Shown: one piece after another, positions 54,825 to 64,000 of the stretch | Layout: every line of letters starts with the position of its first letter | Position numbering within the stretch: position 1 is the stretch's first letter | Source: Zygotorulaspora mrakii | Taxonomy: Eukaryota > Ascomycota > Saccharomycetes > Saccharomycetales > Saccharomycetaceae | Assembly: GCF_013402915.1 (NCBI RefSeq) | Contig: NC_050721.1 | Span: 248,001-312,000, forward strand | Direction: 5' to 3' | Length of the DNA: 64,000 bases | Notes under the pieces: model-generated | What the model was told of the DNA's origin: nothing | What the model saw: only the letters and a program-made list of their open reading frames with translations | Databases searched by the model: none | Made by a program: the position numbers and the translations under genes

Positions 54825-57056
54825 ATGCTGAGGCGCTTCAAAAATGTCGGGCAAACGCTCCAATATTCAATAAATTGGCCCCAAAACAGGCGATGGCATT
54901 CTATCGCATCGGAGAATTATCCAATAAATATTAGCAAGGCATTTAAGAGCAAAAACTGGTCAATACGCCGTCCATCATTAAAACATTTGCCCTCTAAGGA
55001 ACTTAAATCACCAGCGCAATTCAGATTTATCTTTGATGGGGAAAAAAATGTTAAAAACGTTTACACGGATGACCCACATTTCCGAAGTCTTATAGATACG
55101 TCAATACAACACATTTACAATGAAAAAGTTGTTAGTGAGACTAATTCAAAAGCAGATATGAAGCATTACACATGGTTGAAGCTTCGAGACTACATTTATG
55201 GACAACTAAAAGATCCTAACTTAAAACGAAAGATTGAAAGTTACCGGTCATCAATTTCTACGTTAATCCAAAATAACAACCCCAGTCAACTAGTTCCACG
55301 ACTGATAAAAACAGACAAGATTGACGCAAGTGTTTGGAAGTCTCTCCTGAAGCTTGATCGAGAGCCCACGGGTTTAGAGAAATATACATACATTCTGGGT
55401 CAATCTTTTGATTATATTTATGGGCAGGAGATAGTACCTATGATGACAGATACTGGAGAGGGAGAGATTTTCCAGGAGGTTGATTTTTCTAATCCGGCTG
55501 AATGGTTTCCTGAAGCAAGAAAAATGAGACGCCACTTAATAATGCATATTGGACCAACGAACTCAGGTAAAACATTTAGGGCTCTCCAAAAACTAAAGCA
55601 AGCAGACAGAGGATACTACGCTGGACCACTGAGACTTTTGGCAAGAGAAATTTACGACAGGTTTAAAGATGAGGGTGTGAGATGTAATTTACTCACGGGC
55701 GAAGAAATAATAAAGGACTTGGATTCTGCAGGAAACCCTGCAGGCATCACTTCGGGCACTGTTGAGATGGTTCCATTAACACAAAAATTTGACATTGTTG
55801 TCCTCGATGAGATCCAAATGATGTCAGATCCAGATCGAGGCTGGGCTTGGACCAATGCACTGTTGGGTGTTAGATCGAGGGAAGTGCACCTTTGTGGGGA
55901 GAAAAGTACCTTGCCAATCATTAAAAAAATTGCCAGGATAACTGGCGATAAATTAACTGTCAACGAGTATGAGAGACTTGGGGATTTGAAAGTTGAAGCA
56001 TCGCCCTTAAGGAAAGGATTAAAAGGTCTTTCAAAGGGCGACTGTATAGTCGCTTTCTCTAAGAAGAAGATTTTAGATTTAAAGCTGAAAATAGAAAAAG
56101 ACACCAACCTAAAGGTTGCAGTAATTTACGGGTCACTACCTCCAGAGACAAGGGTTCAACAAGCGAGTCTTTTCAACAGTGGTGAGTGCGATGTAATTGT
56201 CGCGTCTGATGCCATTGGTATGGGGTTAAACTTGTCGATTGATAGAGTCATCTTTACAACCAATGTCAAGTTCAACGGTAAAGAATTAATTGATTTGACT
56301 TCTTCCAATATCAAACAAATTGGGGGAAGGGCAGGCAGATTCAAGGCAAACTCAACTGGTGGAGAAATTCCAAAAGGATCTATCACTACATTCGACCCCC
56401 AAGTACTTTCGGCTGTTAAAAAGGGTATAAACGCTCCCATAAAATATTTAGAACATGCGACAATATGGCCCCCTGATGAAATATGCGCCAGTATAATGAC
56501 AAAACTGCCCCCTAAGACCTCGCCAACTGTTCTTCTTAATACAATTGCTGGATGTTTGGAGCAAAATTCGAACAAGCTGTTCAAGTTATCTGACTTGAAA
56601 AACAGGTTGACGGTCCTAAAAATATTCGAAGACATGGATAACATTCAGTTTTTTGATAAGCTGAAGTTGAGTAATGCACCAGTTAAGGATCTAGCCCTTG
56701 TGAAGCGTGCATTCTCTCAATTCTGTACAACAATTGCCAAAAGGCAAACGAGGGGTTTACTTTCATATCCACTGCCGTTTGAGGTACTTGACTTCAGGTG
56801 CATTACTGATGAAAAATTTAACCTTGAGCTTTATGAATCTCTTTACAACATAATTATGTTATTTTTTTGGTTGAGTAATCGCTATCCCAATTATTTTATA
56901 GATCTGGAATCAGCAAAAGACCTCAAGTACTTCTGTGAGATGATTATTTTCGAGAAATTGGACCGATTGAAAAGGAACCCATACGCCAGAAAGATACCAC
57001 TATCCGTTGGCACTTTCTACCAAAAGAGAGACTCGTTGATAGGTCGAACGAACTAA
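54825..57056 (+). CDS. SUV3: Suv3, mitochondrial RNA helicase of the degradosome
   Basis: 743 codons from an ATG at 54825 (S. cerevisiae Suv3, YPL029W, 737). The N-terminus MLRRFKNVGQTLQ is a presequence-like basic helix. Helicase motifs: Walker A GPTNSGKT near residue 243, AGPLRLLAREIYDRF, DEIQMM near 328 (DEVH-type box), GDCIVAFSKK, AVIYGSLPPETR, SDAIGMGLNLSIDRV and QIGGRAGRF. The C-terminus carries the Suv3-specific domain. With the exonuclease Dss1 it degrades aberrant mitochondrial RNA and intron lariats. It sits between TRM44 and ERG10, as in S. cerevisiae. Confidence 0.96.
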   Translation: MLRRFKNVGQTLQYSINWPQNRRWHSIASENYPINISKAFKSKNWSIRRPSLKHLPSKELKSPAQFRFIFDGEKNVKNVYTDDPHFRSLIDTSIQHIYNEKVVSETNSKADMKHYTWLKLRDYIYGQLKDPNLKRKIESYRSSISTLIQNNNPSQLVPRLIKTDKIDASVWKSLLKLDREPTGLEKYTYILGQSFDYIYGQEIVPMMTDTGEGEIFQEVDFSNPAEWFPEARKMRRHLIMHIGPTNSGKTFRALQKLKQADRGYYAGPLRLLAREIYDRFKDEGVRCNLLTGEEIIKDLDSAGNPAGITSGTVEMVPLTQKFDIVVLDEIQMMSDPDRGWAWTNALLGVRSREVHLCGEKSTLPIIKKIARITGDKLTVNEYERLGDLKVEASPLRKGLKGLSKGDCIVAFSKKKILDLKLKIEKDTNLKVAVIYGSLPPETRVQQASLFNSGECDVIVASDAIGMGLNLSIDRVIFTTNVKFNGKELIDLTSSNIKQIGGRAGRFKANSTGGEIPKGSITTFDPQVLSAVKKGINAPIKYLEHATIWPPDEICASIMTKLPPKTSPTVLLNTIAGCLEQNSNKLFKLSDLKNRLTVLKIFEDMDNIQFFDKLKLSNAPVKDLALVKRAFSQFCTTIAKRQTRGLLSYPLPFEVLDFRCITDEKFNLELYESLYNIIMLFFWLSNRYPNYFIDLESAKDLKYFCEMIIFEKLDRLKRNPYARKIPLSVGTFYQKRDSLIGRTN

Positions 57057-58563
<1,507 letters not shown>

Positions 58564-58608
58564 CTTACTTGCAATTATTAATTTGTAGCTTATCTGTAGC
58601 TTCGTGGC

Positions 58609-58665
58609 TAGCAAATATATGCACGTACGTATACATATTCGTATACATATACATCTATATTATTC
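58609..58665 (+). terminator. ERG10 3'-end efficiency elements
   Basis: Several TACATA/TATACATA-type elements in a row 50-100 bp after the ERG10 stop codon, the usual yeast 3'-end processing enhancers. Confidence 0.4.
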
Positions 58666-59183
58666 TAAATGCATTTAACGAACTGATAGGCAATTTCAGA
58701 AAAAGCGGTTTTACTCATTAGGCTGAGCCTGAAAAATCAAAAAGTGAAGATAAATATAAAAAGGAAGATCGAATAAGTGTTATTAGTCTGAAAGCCATAT
58801 AATATAGTAAACACACGGCCTTGGAGGTCCTTCTTGAAATTAAAACATATTTTTTGAATGACAAGTGGTTGGAATAAATACAATTAGCCGAGGGTGGTCA
58901 TTATATATCCATATTGACTTTTGCGTACCCCGCAAATGTTAGCAAACGATTTTTCCTTGCTTCAATCAGACGTACAAAATATATAGCTTCAACTAAATAC
59001 TTTTTGGGTAGGTAACACACTTGTGGGTGAAGTTTTGTCTGAAAAGTCTCGAAGTCTGAGTTGTTTATGTTTGTCTTGCTCAAAGAACGCGGGGCAAACC
59101 TAGATCTTCAACGTGCCCCTCTATATGAGAGTTAACCTCAAATAGCTTCAGAGCAGCTAGAATTAATCGAGTATTGATCGGCG
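58666..59183. other. Intergenic upstream of gluconokinase gene
   Basis: About 520 bp without a credible gene. A 60-codon minus-strand frame (58901-59083) has no ATG start. I see no named regulatory motif. Confidence 0.45.
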
Positions 59184-59741
59184 ATGACGGCGAGCGCTGC
59201 TAAGGTTATTGTTTTGGCAGGAACTGCCGGCACTGGTAAATCATCCGTGGGAGAATCACTATTAAAGCATCATATTCAGAATTACCCCCATATGGAATTT
59301 TTAGAGGGTGATTTACTACATTCACCCAGTAATATAGAAAAGATGTCTCATGGAACACCACTGAATGATGCCGATAGATGGGATTGGTTAAAGAAAGTTT
59401 CGAAGGCAGCAAGCGAATCATCAAGCAAGAATGGAGGTTTGAGTATAGTGACTTGCTCCAGCTTAAAAAAAAAATACAGAGAGTTGATGAGAGAAACATG
59501 TCCAAATTCAGAGTTCTACTTTGTCTTCCTATATGGGAAAAAGGAAGAGATCTTAAATCGATTAAAGAAGAGAGAAGGCCATTTTATGAAAGCCAATATG
59601 ATGGAATCGCAATTCGATGATCTTGAATTACCTCAAGATGACGAGAAAAACTGTTGTATTGTAGCAATTGATAATAAGAGCTACCAAGAGATTGATAACG
59701 AAGTCAAGGCAAAAATTAGTGTTCTTCTGTCACGAGCATAA
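59184..59741 (+). CDS. Gluconokinase, YDR248C homologue
   Basis: 185 codons from an ATG at 59184 (S. cerevisiae YDR248C, 193). The P-loop GTAGTGKS is at residues 13-20, followed by EFLEGDLLHSPSNIEKMSHG, PLNDADRWDWLK and CSSLKKKYRELMR, which are the standard gluconate kinase motifs; LKKREGHFMKANMMESQFDDLE is the lid and substrate region. It phosphorylates D-gluconate to 6-phosphogluconate for the pentose phosphate pathway. The product is cytosolic by lack of a signal. It lies next to the SKS1/VHS1 kinase gene, as YDR248C lies next to YDR247W. Confidence 0.93.
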   Translation: MTASAAKVIVLAGTAGTGKSSVGESLLKHHIQNYPHMEFLEGDLLHSPSNIEKMSHGTPLNDADRWDWLKKVSKAASESSSKNGGLSIVTCSSLKKKYRELMRETCPNSEFYFVFLYGKKEEILNRLKKREGHFMKANMMESQFDDLELPQDDEKNCCIVAIDNKSYQEIDNEVKAKISVLLSRA

Positions 59742-59874
59742 ATAGCTCTCTCACTGAGTGATCATTAATAGTTGTATATTACTGTTATTATTATTTCCTA
59801 TCCTAGAACCATCATTAAACTATTTACATAAAAAATATATGTTATTTTTCCCATCTATTTTTTCCTTGAACTCA

Positions 59875-61269
59875 TTAAGTATCCTTTTTATAGCTTGGTA
59901 GCCATTGTGAAGAGGATGCACTTTTCAAATCGATATTTGAATAATTTGTTATGGTGGACAAATTCGTTTGCAAAACATGATTCAAATTGTTAAGCTTGGA
60001 TTGATCGTCGCTTTCTGCTGTACACTCTTGTTGCACCTTTTTCATTACTAAATCATCTACATCCGAAGAATACGGAGTTGTTGAAAGACCGGTTGGCGTC
60101 GTTTGGCCACCAGTGTAATTTGAACCGGAAAAGTAGTCGTTTTCATTGCAACTTTCTGTATCCTCTTCGCGGTATGAGTGTAAAATCTCCTTTAGAGATA
60201 AACCTTTGTCACCAACAATGAAATTGTTATAAACTTCCTGTGATAATGGTGCCACAGTATCGAGCGGACCACTACAATTGGTAAAACTGGTCATGGAGGC
60301 CACCTCAGCCATCAACGAGCGAATATCAATTCTATTATATGGATTAAGTTGAAGAACACGTGACAATAAGACGTATAATTCTTGCGAAACCGGTAGAATC
60401 TTCTTTAAAACGTTCGAATCCTTTGTAAAATAACTAAATGTATTATCCTCAACTTGATGAGCCTTCAGCCATGGATTTCTAATGCAGGTTAAATTTATTA
60501 AAATGATACCGAGGGACCAAATATCACCCGTCGAAGTGGGGAAGCTCGTTACTGTGGTATCCTTCGTTGTGTCGTTGTAATAAAGAATTCTCTCTGGTGC
60601 CATGTAATAAGAGGAACCAATACAAACGTTTGGTGCCAAATACTGGCATGTAGTAGAAAGACCGAAATCGCAAAGATGGACGTTATCATTCAAATCCAGC
60701 AAAACGTTCTCCGGTTTAATATCGCAATGATAAATGCCCATGTGGTGACAATGGTCCAAAGCTGAACACAACTGAAGGAACACCTTCTTTATCAGCAGTC
60801 CATTTGACTCGAAGTATCTCTGATCAACGATAGAGGTGAACAAGTCACGTGGGTAGTAATCCATCACAATGAAAGTTGCCAACGGCGACTCCAAAACTTG
60901 ATGAATAGTAACAATATTCTCATGTGAATGCACTTTCAAGTGCAGCGCGATCTCCTTGTAGTGAGGTGCCCTGGCGAGCTGCGCATTGTCTAAATTTTGA
61001 ATAGAGTCTAGGTCTATCGTGGGCAAAAACAGTTTATTCTGGAACGACTTAAAATAGTGATACAGCTGTGTCTGCAAAACGGTGCTCTTTTTGATGTTGT
61101 CGTCCGTCTTGGTCTTGCCGAAGTCGTTCAGAGAAGACGATTTGACCACGGCCTTGATAGCGTACTCATTCTCAGTGATCATATCGATGGCGTGGAACAC
61201 CAGGCCATATGCCCCTGAGCCCACCTGTGAGGTGATTTGAAAATTATTAATCTGACAGTTTGTTAACAT
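59875..61269 (-). CDS. SKS1: Sks1/Vhs1-type serine/threonine kinase
   Basis: 464 codons from an ATG at 61269; Vhs1 (YDR247W) has 461 and Sks1 (YPL026C) 502. Kinase motifs: glycine loop GSGAYGLVF near residue 17, YAIKAVVK, HENIVTIHQV, YHCDIKPENVLL (CD in place of RD), LCDFGLSTTC, SYYMAPERIL and GDIWSLGIILINL. The insert after the VAIK region and the acidic C-terminal tail are typical of this pair. Sks1 has a role in growth at low glucose and pseudohyphal signalling; Vhs1 was found as a suppressor in cell-cycle mutants. One gene here for the duplicated pair. Its upstream region is long and carries a five-copy 18-bp repeat starting 78 bp before the ATG. Confidence 0.9.
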   Translation of the reverse strand: MLTNCQINNFQITSQVGSGAYGLVFHAIDMITENEYAIKAVVKSSSLNDFGKTKTDDNIKKSTVLQTQLYHYFKSFQNKLFLPTIDLDSIQNLDNAQLARAPHYKEIALHLKVHSHENIVTIHQVLESPLATFIVMDYYPRDLFTSIVDQRYFESNGLLIKKVFLQLCSALDHCHHMGIYHCDIKPENVLLDLNDNVHLCDFGLSTTCQYLAPNVCIGSSYYMAPERILYYNDTTKDTTVTSFPTSTGDIWSLGIILINLTCIRNPWLKAHQVEDNTFSYFTKDSNVLKKILPVSQELYVLLSRVLQLNPYNRIDIRSLMAEVASMTSFTNCSGPLDTVAPLSQEVYNNFIVGDKGLSLKEILHSYREEDTESCNENDYFSGSNYTGGQTTPTGLSTTPYSSDVDDLVMKKVQQECTAESDDQSKLNNLNHVLQTNLSTITNYSNIDLKSASSSQWLPSYKKDT

Positions 61270-61346
61270 GCTTGCGCTTGCTGAAGGAAGCCAAAACGCT
61301 GTTGCGGTTGCAGTAGCTCGTGCACTTATATTCCCGCAATTGTAAG

Positions 61347-61436
61347 AACAAATGTGTCTGAGAGAACAAATGTGTCTGAGAGAACAAATGTGTCTGAGAG
61401 AACAAATGTGTCTGAGAGAACAAACGTGTCTGACAG
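61347..61436 (+). repeat. 18-bp tandem repeat, 5 copies
   Basis: AACAAATGTGTCTGAGAG at 61347, 61365, 61383 and 61401 (exact), and a fifth copy with two changes at 61419. It lies 78-167 bp upstream of the SKS1/VHS1 start, so in its promoter or leader. Confidence 0.93.
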
Positions 61437-63810
61437 AACTCCACTACCTGGGCCTTAAAATCGACCGCTCTCCTATCGCAACAAACCTGTCGATTCTAAT
61501 ATATATATTTATACAAGAGACCTGCTTGGTAGCACGAAAAAAGAAACTACAACGTGAAAGCTGAAAAAGAACTGGACCACTTTTTTTCAATTGTTTTGAA
61601 CTTTTCCTCAAATTTTTTCATATTCTTTCTGCTGTTTTCGAGAGGGAAAAAAGAGTAAAAAAAACACAAAATCACCACATCTTAAGAGCTACAAGAATGT
61701 GAATCCACATGGAAACCACCGACGGTGCTAAAAAACAAAGTAGAGAGAGTGGAACCGACCTGCGGAAAAATGTTTATCCGTACCTCAGCCCGCAACGTGC
61801 GGTGTGAGGTGTGAGCTGTCCGACGACGCACCTCAAAGCTGCGGTGTCATGGTGTCATGCTGAGGGGCATTTTTTCTGTTGGAGGGGTATCAGGCCACCT
61901 GTTGGACGCTGCGCGGGCGCGGGGTGGGGGTGCGAAGTGGGGCAGATCACATAGAACACCCAGGGCAGTCAGACCGGACGGAAAAACGTGGGCTCCGGCA
62001 GGACGTGTCGGCAAAGTCACGAAAACCCACATCGAAGGAAATAAGGGACGAGAAGGACACGGAGGGCTGACACCCGGGTAATGTGGCCGATGCAGCCCTG
62101 GAGATGGCTGGCAAACGCTTCTATGCTAGGGTACGTCCGGAAGGGAACTCTCCGCAGCTCCGGACAGTACAATCATACAGCTGTACCTTTAGTTCCATTG
62201 TCCGGATAGACTGGTGCTCTTCTCGGAGAGTATCGGATACCGCCGGACACCCTCGCGGGGCACAACATGACGTATTCCCCAGTGCGGTGCATTTTGCGAA
62301 GCAGCTCTGAGGTTCCAGAACACGCACAGTCTCGAGCACGCCGCATTCTGTTCTTGGATGGGTCCGGGATAATGCTGATTGGCTGTCAGGTAGTCAGAAG
62401 TAAGTAGATTGATGGGCAGTCGTCATTGTAGTTTGGTGGTGCTGGTGATGGGTCTGTGGTGGCCGTCGAAAAAGTGAATTGGTAATTCTAAATTGGAAAT
62501 TCTACGCGGGATTTCAGAGGAAATAGGAGGTGCCGCTATGGCCGCTCGCAGGGGTTGGGATAACGGAGTAGCGAGACATCGTCGGGAGTTGCAAGGCGAA
62601 TGCTCGGGCTGGTGTTGCGGTCTATACGGTTCTTCCTGTTGCAAAAGGGACAGGGAAAAGCGGCGCTCGCAGGAACGGCGCGCGCAGCGTGCTCCAATTT
62701 AATAGATTTTTTTAATGATTTATCACCATTTGAGTTTAATGTCTATGTCGGCGATCGTGAAATAAGGTTTCTCTTCTCGGGAATCTTGACGATCAGCGGC
62801 TGCTGTTCCCGCTTTGATGCGGCGGTGCCTGTACGACTGACAGTTGCGGAGAATGCGGGACGAATGCATGGGGACGGCGGTGAGAGCGTTTGCCTGGGCT
62901 GTGAAAAACAACATCGTCGTGCCAAGAAGTGTCAAGAAGTGGCAAGATGTGTCGACGAAGCTCGGTGCCGTGTCCCAGGACCTGCATGTGCTGGGATCTA
63001 CACGACAAGAAAACGGAAGTCGTGTGCTAATGCAGAAGCATCAAGGGCCGGCGAGCTATGGAGGAGCGGAAACACCTAGCCGTCAAGCACTGTAGCACGT
63101 GACCAAGTGGAACTGAAGCTCTACGGGCTAAAATTACGTACAGCAGCGTGCAGCCAATCGCCTTTAGATGCTGCAGGAATTGTGCGACCACTAGTGAAAG
63201 AGACCTGGAGTTCCCCTGTGGGACCCGTAGGTTGCTCAGAGGCTCGCATTTCTACTGGGGCTATGCAAGACGCCTTTGGTCACCTTCAAACACGCTGTTA
63301 GAGGTCGCTCGCGCTTGCGCATTGTTACCATCAGGATACGAACGCGCTCTAGCGGCTGACCTGTGCTGATATGTTCAATGGAGTGGCGCGCATTGGAAGC
63401 AAATTAACAGCTCTTACAAAACAATAAAGGAAGCAGTGGCTCGAATCAATAGAGCTCCCCTCAGTACGCCGAATTGGCGCTAGTACAAGCGCATATTGGG
63501 TAATTTAGGATTATTTGCTCGACTTTGTTCGCCAAGGTAGGTCAGATTTACAAAGTTTATATGCATAGTACATGCAAGGTCGGGTAATACAGTTTCGCGC
63601 GGACATTTTCTTTCACGCGCGAACAATAAACAATTTGAACCAGCAAAGTCATTATTGAGGATGAAATAGCTTGATAAGTGGGGAACCATATCACGACTCA
63701 TTCGTTGCCTTTCGAAGTGACGCCTTTCTTTGACATAAGATATTGTTGTAAAAGTCAGGTCATCTGTTAGAGATTCTCGCTCCCCTTTAAAGCATTTTTT
63801 ACCGACGGGA
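61437..63810. promoter_or_regulatory. Long GC-rich intergenic region between SKS1/VHS1 and SWI1
   Basis: About 2.4 kb with no gene that I can support. From about 61780 to 63370 it is clearly richer in G and C than the rest of the window. It contains AGGGG at 61863-61867 and 61883-61887, G-rich runs at 61915-61945, a Reb1-type CCGGGTAA at 62074-62081, six CCGGAC/GTCCGG motifs (61974-62367) and CACGTGAC at 63096-63103. A 159-codon ATG frame at 62600-63079 has no recognisable homology. The divergent genes on both sides make this a shared upstream region. Confidence 0.5.
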
Positions 63811-64000
63811 ATGGATTTCTTCAACCCGGGCAACGATGATGCTGACCAGAATAATGGCATGAATACAGGCAATGACGATTACATGAATTTTTTTGAAACG
63901 AAGTCCAACCACGATAATGATTCAACAAGTTTATCGCCACAGGCAATCCTGGCCAGAAACTTAACTTCGGAAATATCTAAAGTTCCCAGCAATAATGTAG
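63811..64000 (+). CDS. SWI1: Swi1, SWI/SNF subunit (N-terminal fragment, cut by window end)
   Basis: ATG at 63811, open to the last base (63 codons visible). The start MDFFN, an Asn/Asp-rich stretch, NDDYMNFFETK and especially SLSPQAILARN match the N-terminus of S. cerevisiae Swi1 (YPL016W; MDFFN, DDFQNFFDPK and SLSPQAILAKN). Swi1 is the ARID subunit of the SWI/SNF remodeller; the ARID region lies beyond the window. The long upstream gap would belong to its promoter. Identified from short motifs, so some caution is due. Confidence 0.8.
   Translation, partial: MDFFNPGNDDADQNNGMNTGNDDYMNFFETKSNHDNDSTSLSPQAILARNLTSEISKVPSNNV

Noticed and set aside
58901..59083. 60-codon minus-strand frame between ERG10 and the gluconokinase gene
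   Set aside because: It begins with TTG, has no usable ATG and no known homologue.
62600..63079. 159-codon ATG frame in the GC-rich gap
   Set aside because: Long frames are expected by chance in GC-rich DNA. Several other frames of 60-80 codons overlap it on both strands. No homology that I know, many Cys and Arg, and no TATA or similar signal clearly placed.
63096..63103. CACGTGAC as a centromere CDEI
   Set aside because: A point centromere needs an AT-rich CDEII and a CDEIII with TTCCGAA next to it. The flanks are GC-rich and no CDEIII is present.

Overview
The window is nuclear DNA of a budding yeast in the Saccharomycetaceae. Genes are compact and almost intron-free. The one intron I can define is in PHO85 and has a perfect TACTAAC branch point. 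The antizyme gene carries the GCG-TGA-C frameshift site known from Saccharomyces cerevisiae, and a tRNA-Ile(AAU) matches the S. cerevisiae gene as I recall it. The gene order interleaves two S. cerevisiae regions that are sisters from the whole-genome duplication: chromosome XVI left (YPL055C down to YPL026C, plus YPL016W) and chromosome IV right (YDR483W-YDR480W and YDR256C-YDR247W). A further group comes from chromosome II (YBR155W-YBR158W). This one-track merger is what a lineage that did not undergo the duplication should show. A Zygosaccharomyces/Torulaspora-type yeast is my best guess, but the species is not proven by anything here.

Layout. 0.5-6.4 kb: LGE1, AMN1, a 1.5 kb regulatory gap, and the CCCH protein LEE1. 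7-14.3 kb: an uncharacterised serine-rich protein (candidate ICS2), an Ssy1-type amino-acid sensor, SLI15 and CNS1. 14.5-24.2 kb: KRE2/KTR6 mannosyltransferase, OAZ1 antizyme with a programmed +1 frameshift, CWC21, ARL3, PHO8, MNN9 and DIG1/2. 25-36.9 kb: CAM1, a peroxisomal catalase, SGF11, RMD5, ELC1, VPS16, CHL4 and NOP4. 37-49.5 kb: SSN3 (CDK8), MRX11, ISM1, a YPL039W-type protein, MET31/32, EGD1, tRNA-Ile and SVL3/PAM1. 50.4-61.3 kb: a YDR249C-type protein, PHO85 (spliced), TRM44, SUV3, ERG10, gluconokinase and the SKS1/VHS1 kinase. 61.3-63.8 kb is a long, partly GC-rich gap without a convincing gene. The window ends inside the first codons of SWI1.

The genes are mainly housekeeping and do not form one pathway. 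Small functional sets recur: Golgi mannosylation (KRE2, MNN9), cell-cycle and kinetochore (AMN1, SLI15, CHL4), mitochondrial expression (ISM1, SUV3, MRX11), SAGA/Mediator/SWI-SNF transcription (SGF11, SSN3, SWI1), and translation or ribosome biogenesis (CAM1, NOP4, TRM44, EGD1). Several promoters carry recognisable motifs: PAC+RRPE at NOP4, RRPE at EGD1, AR1 and Abf1 at ERG10, a Cbf1 box at MET31/32 and pheromone response elements at DIG1/2.

The points most worth a second look are the OAZ1 recoding site, the unusual 5' splice site of PHO85, the Ssy1-like gene at an unexpected place, and six CCGGAC motifs in strictly alternating orientation inside the GC-rich gap upstream of the kinase and SWI1. 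I did not find a wholly new gene system. Many open frames can be extended upstream from the ATG through GTG or TTG codons; I placed all starts at ATG.
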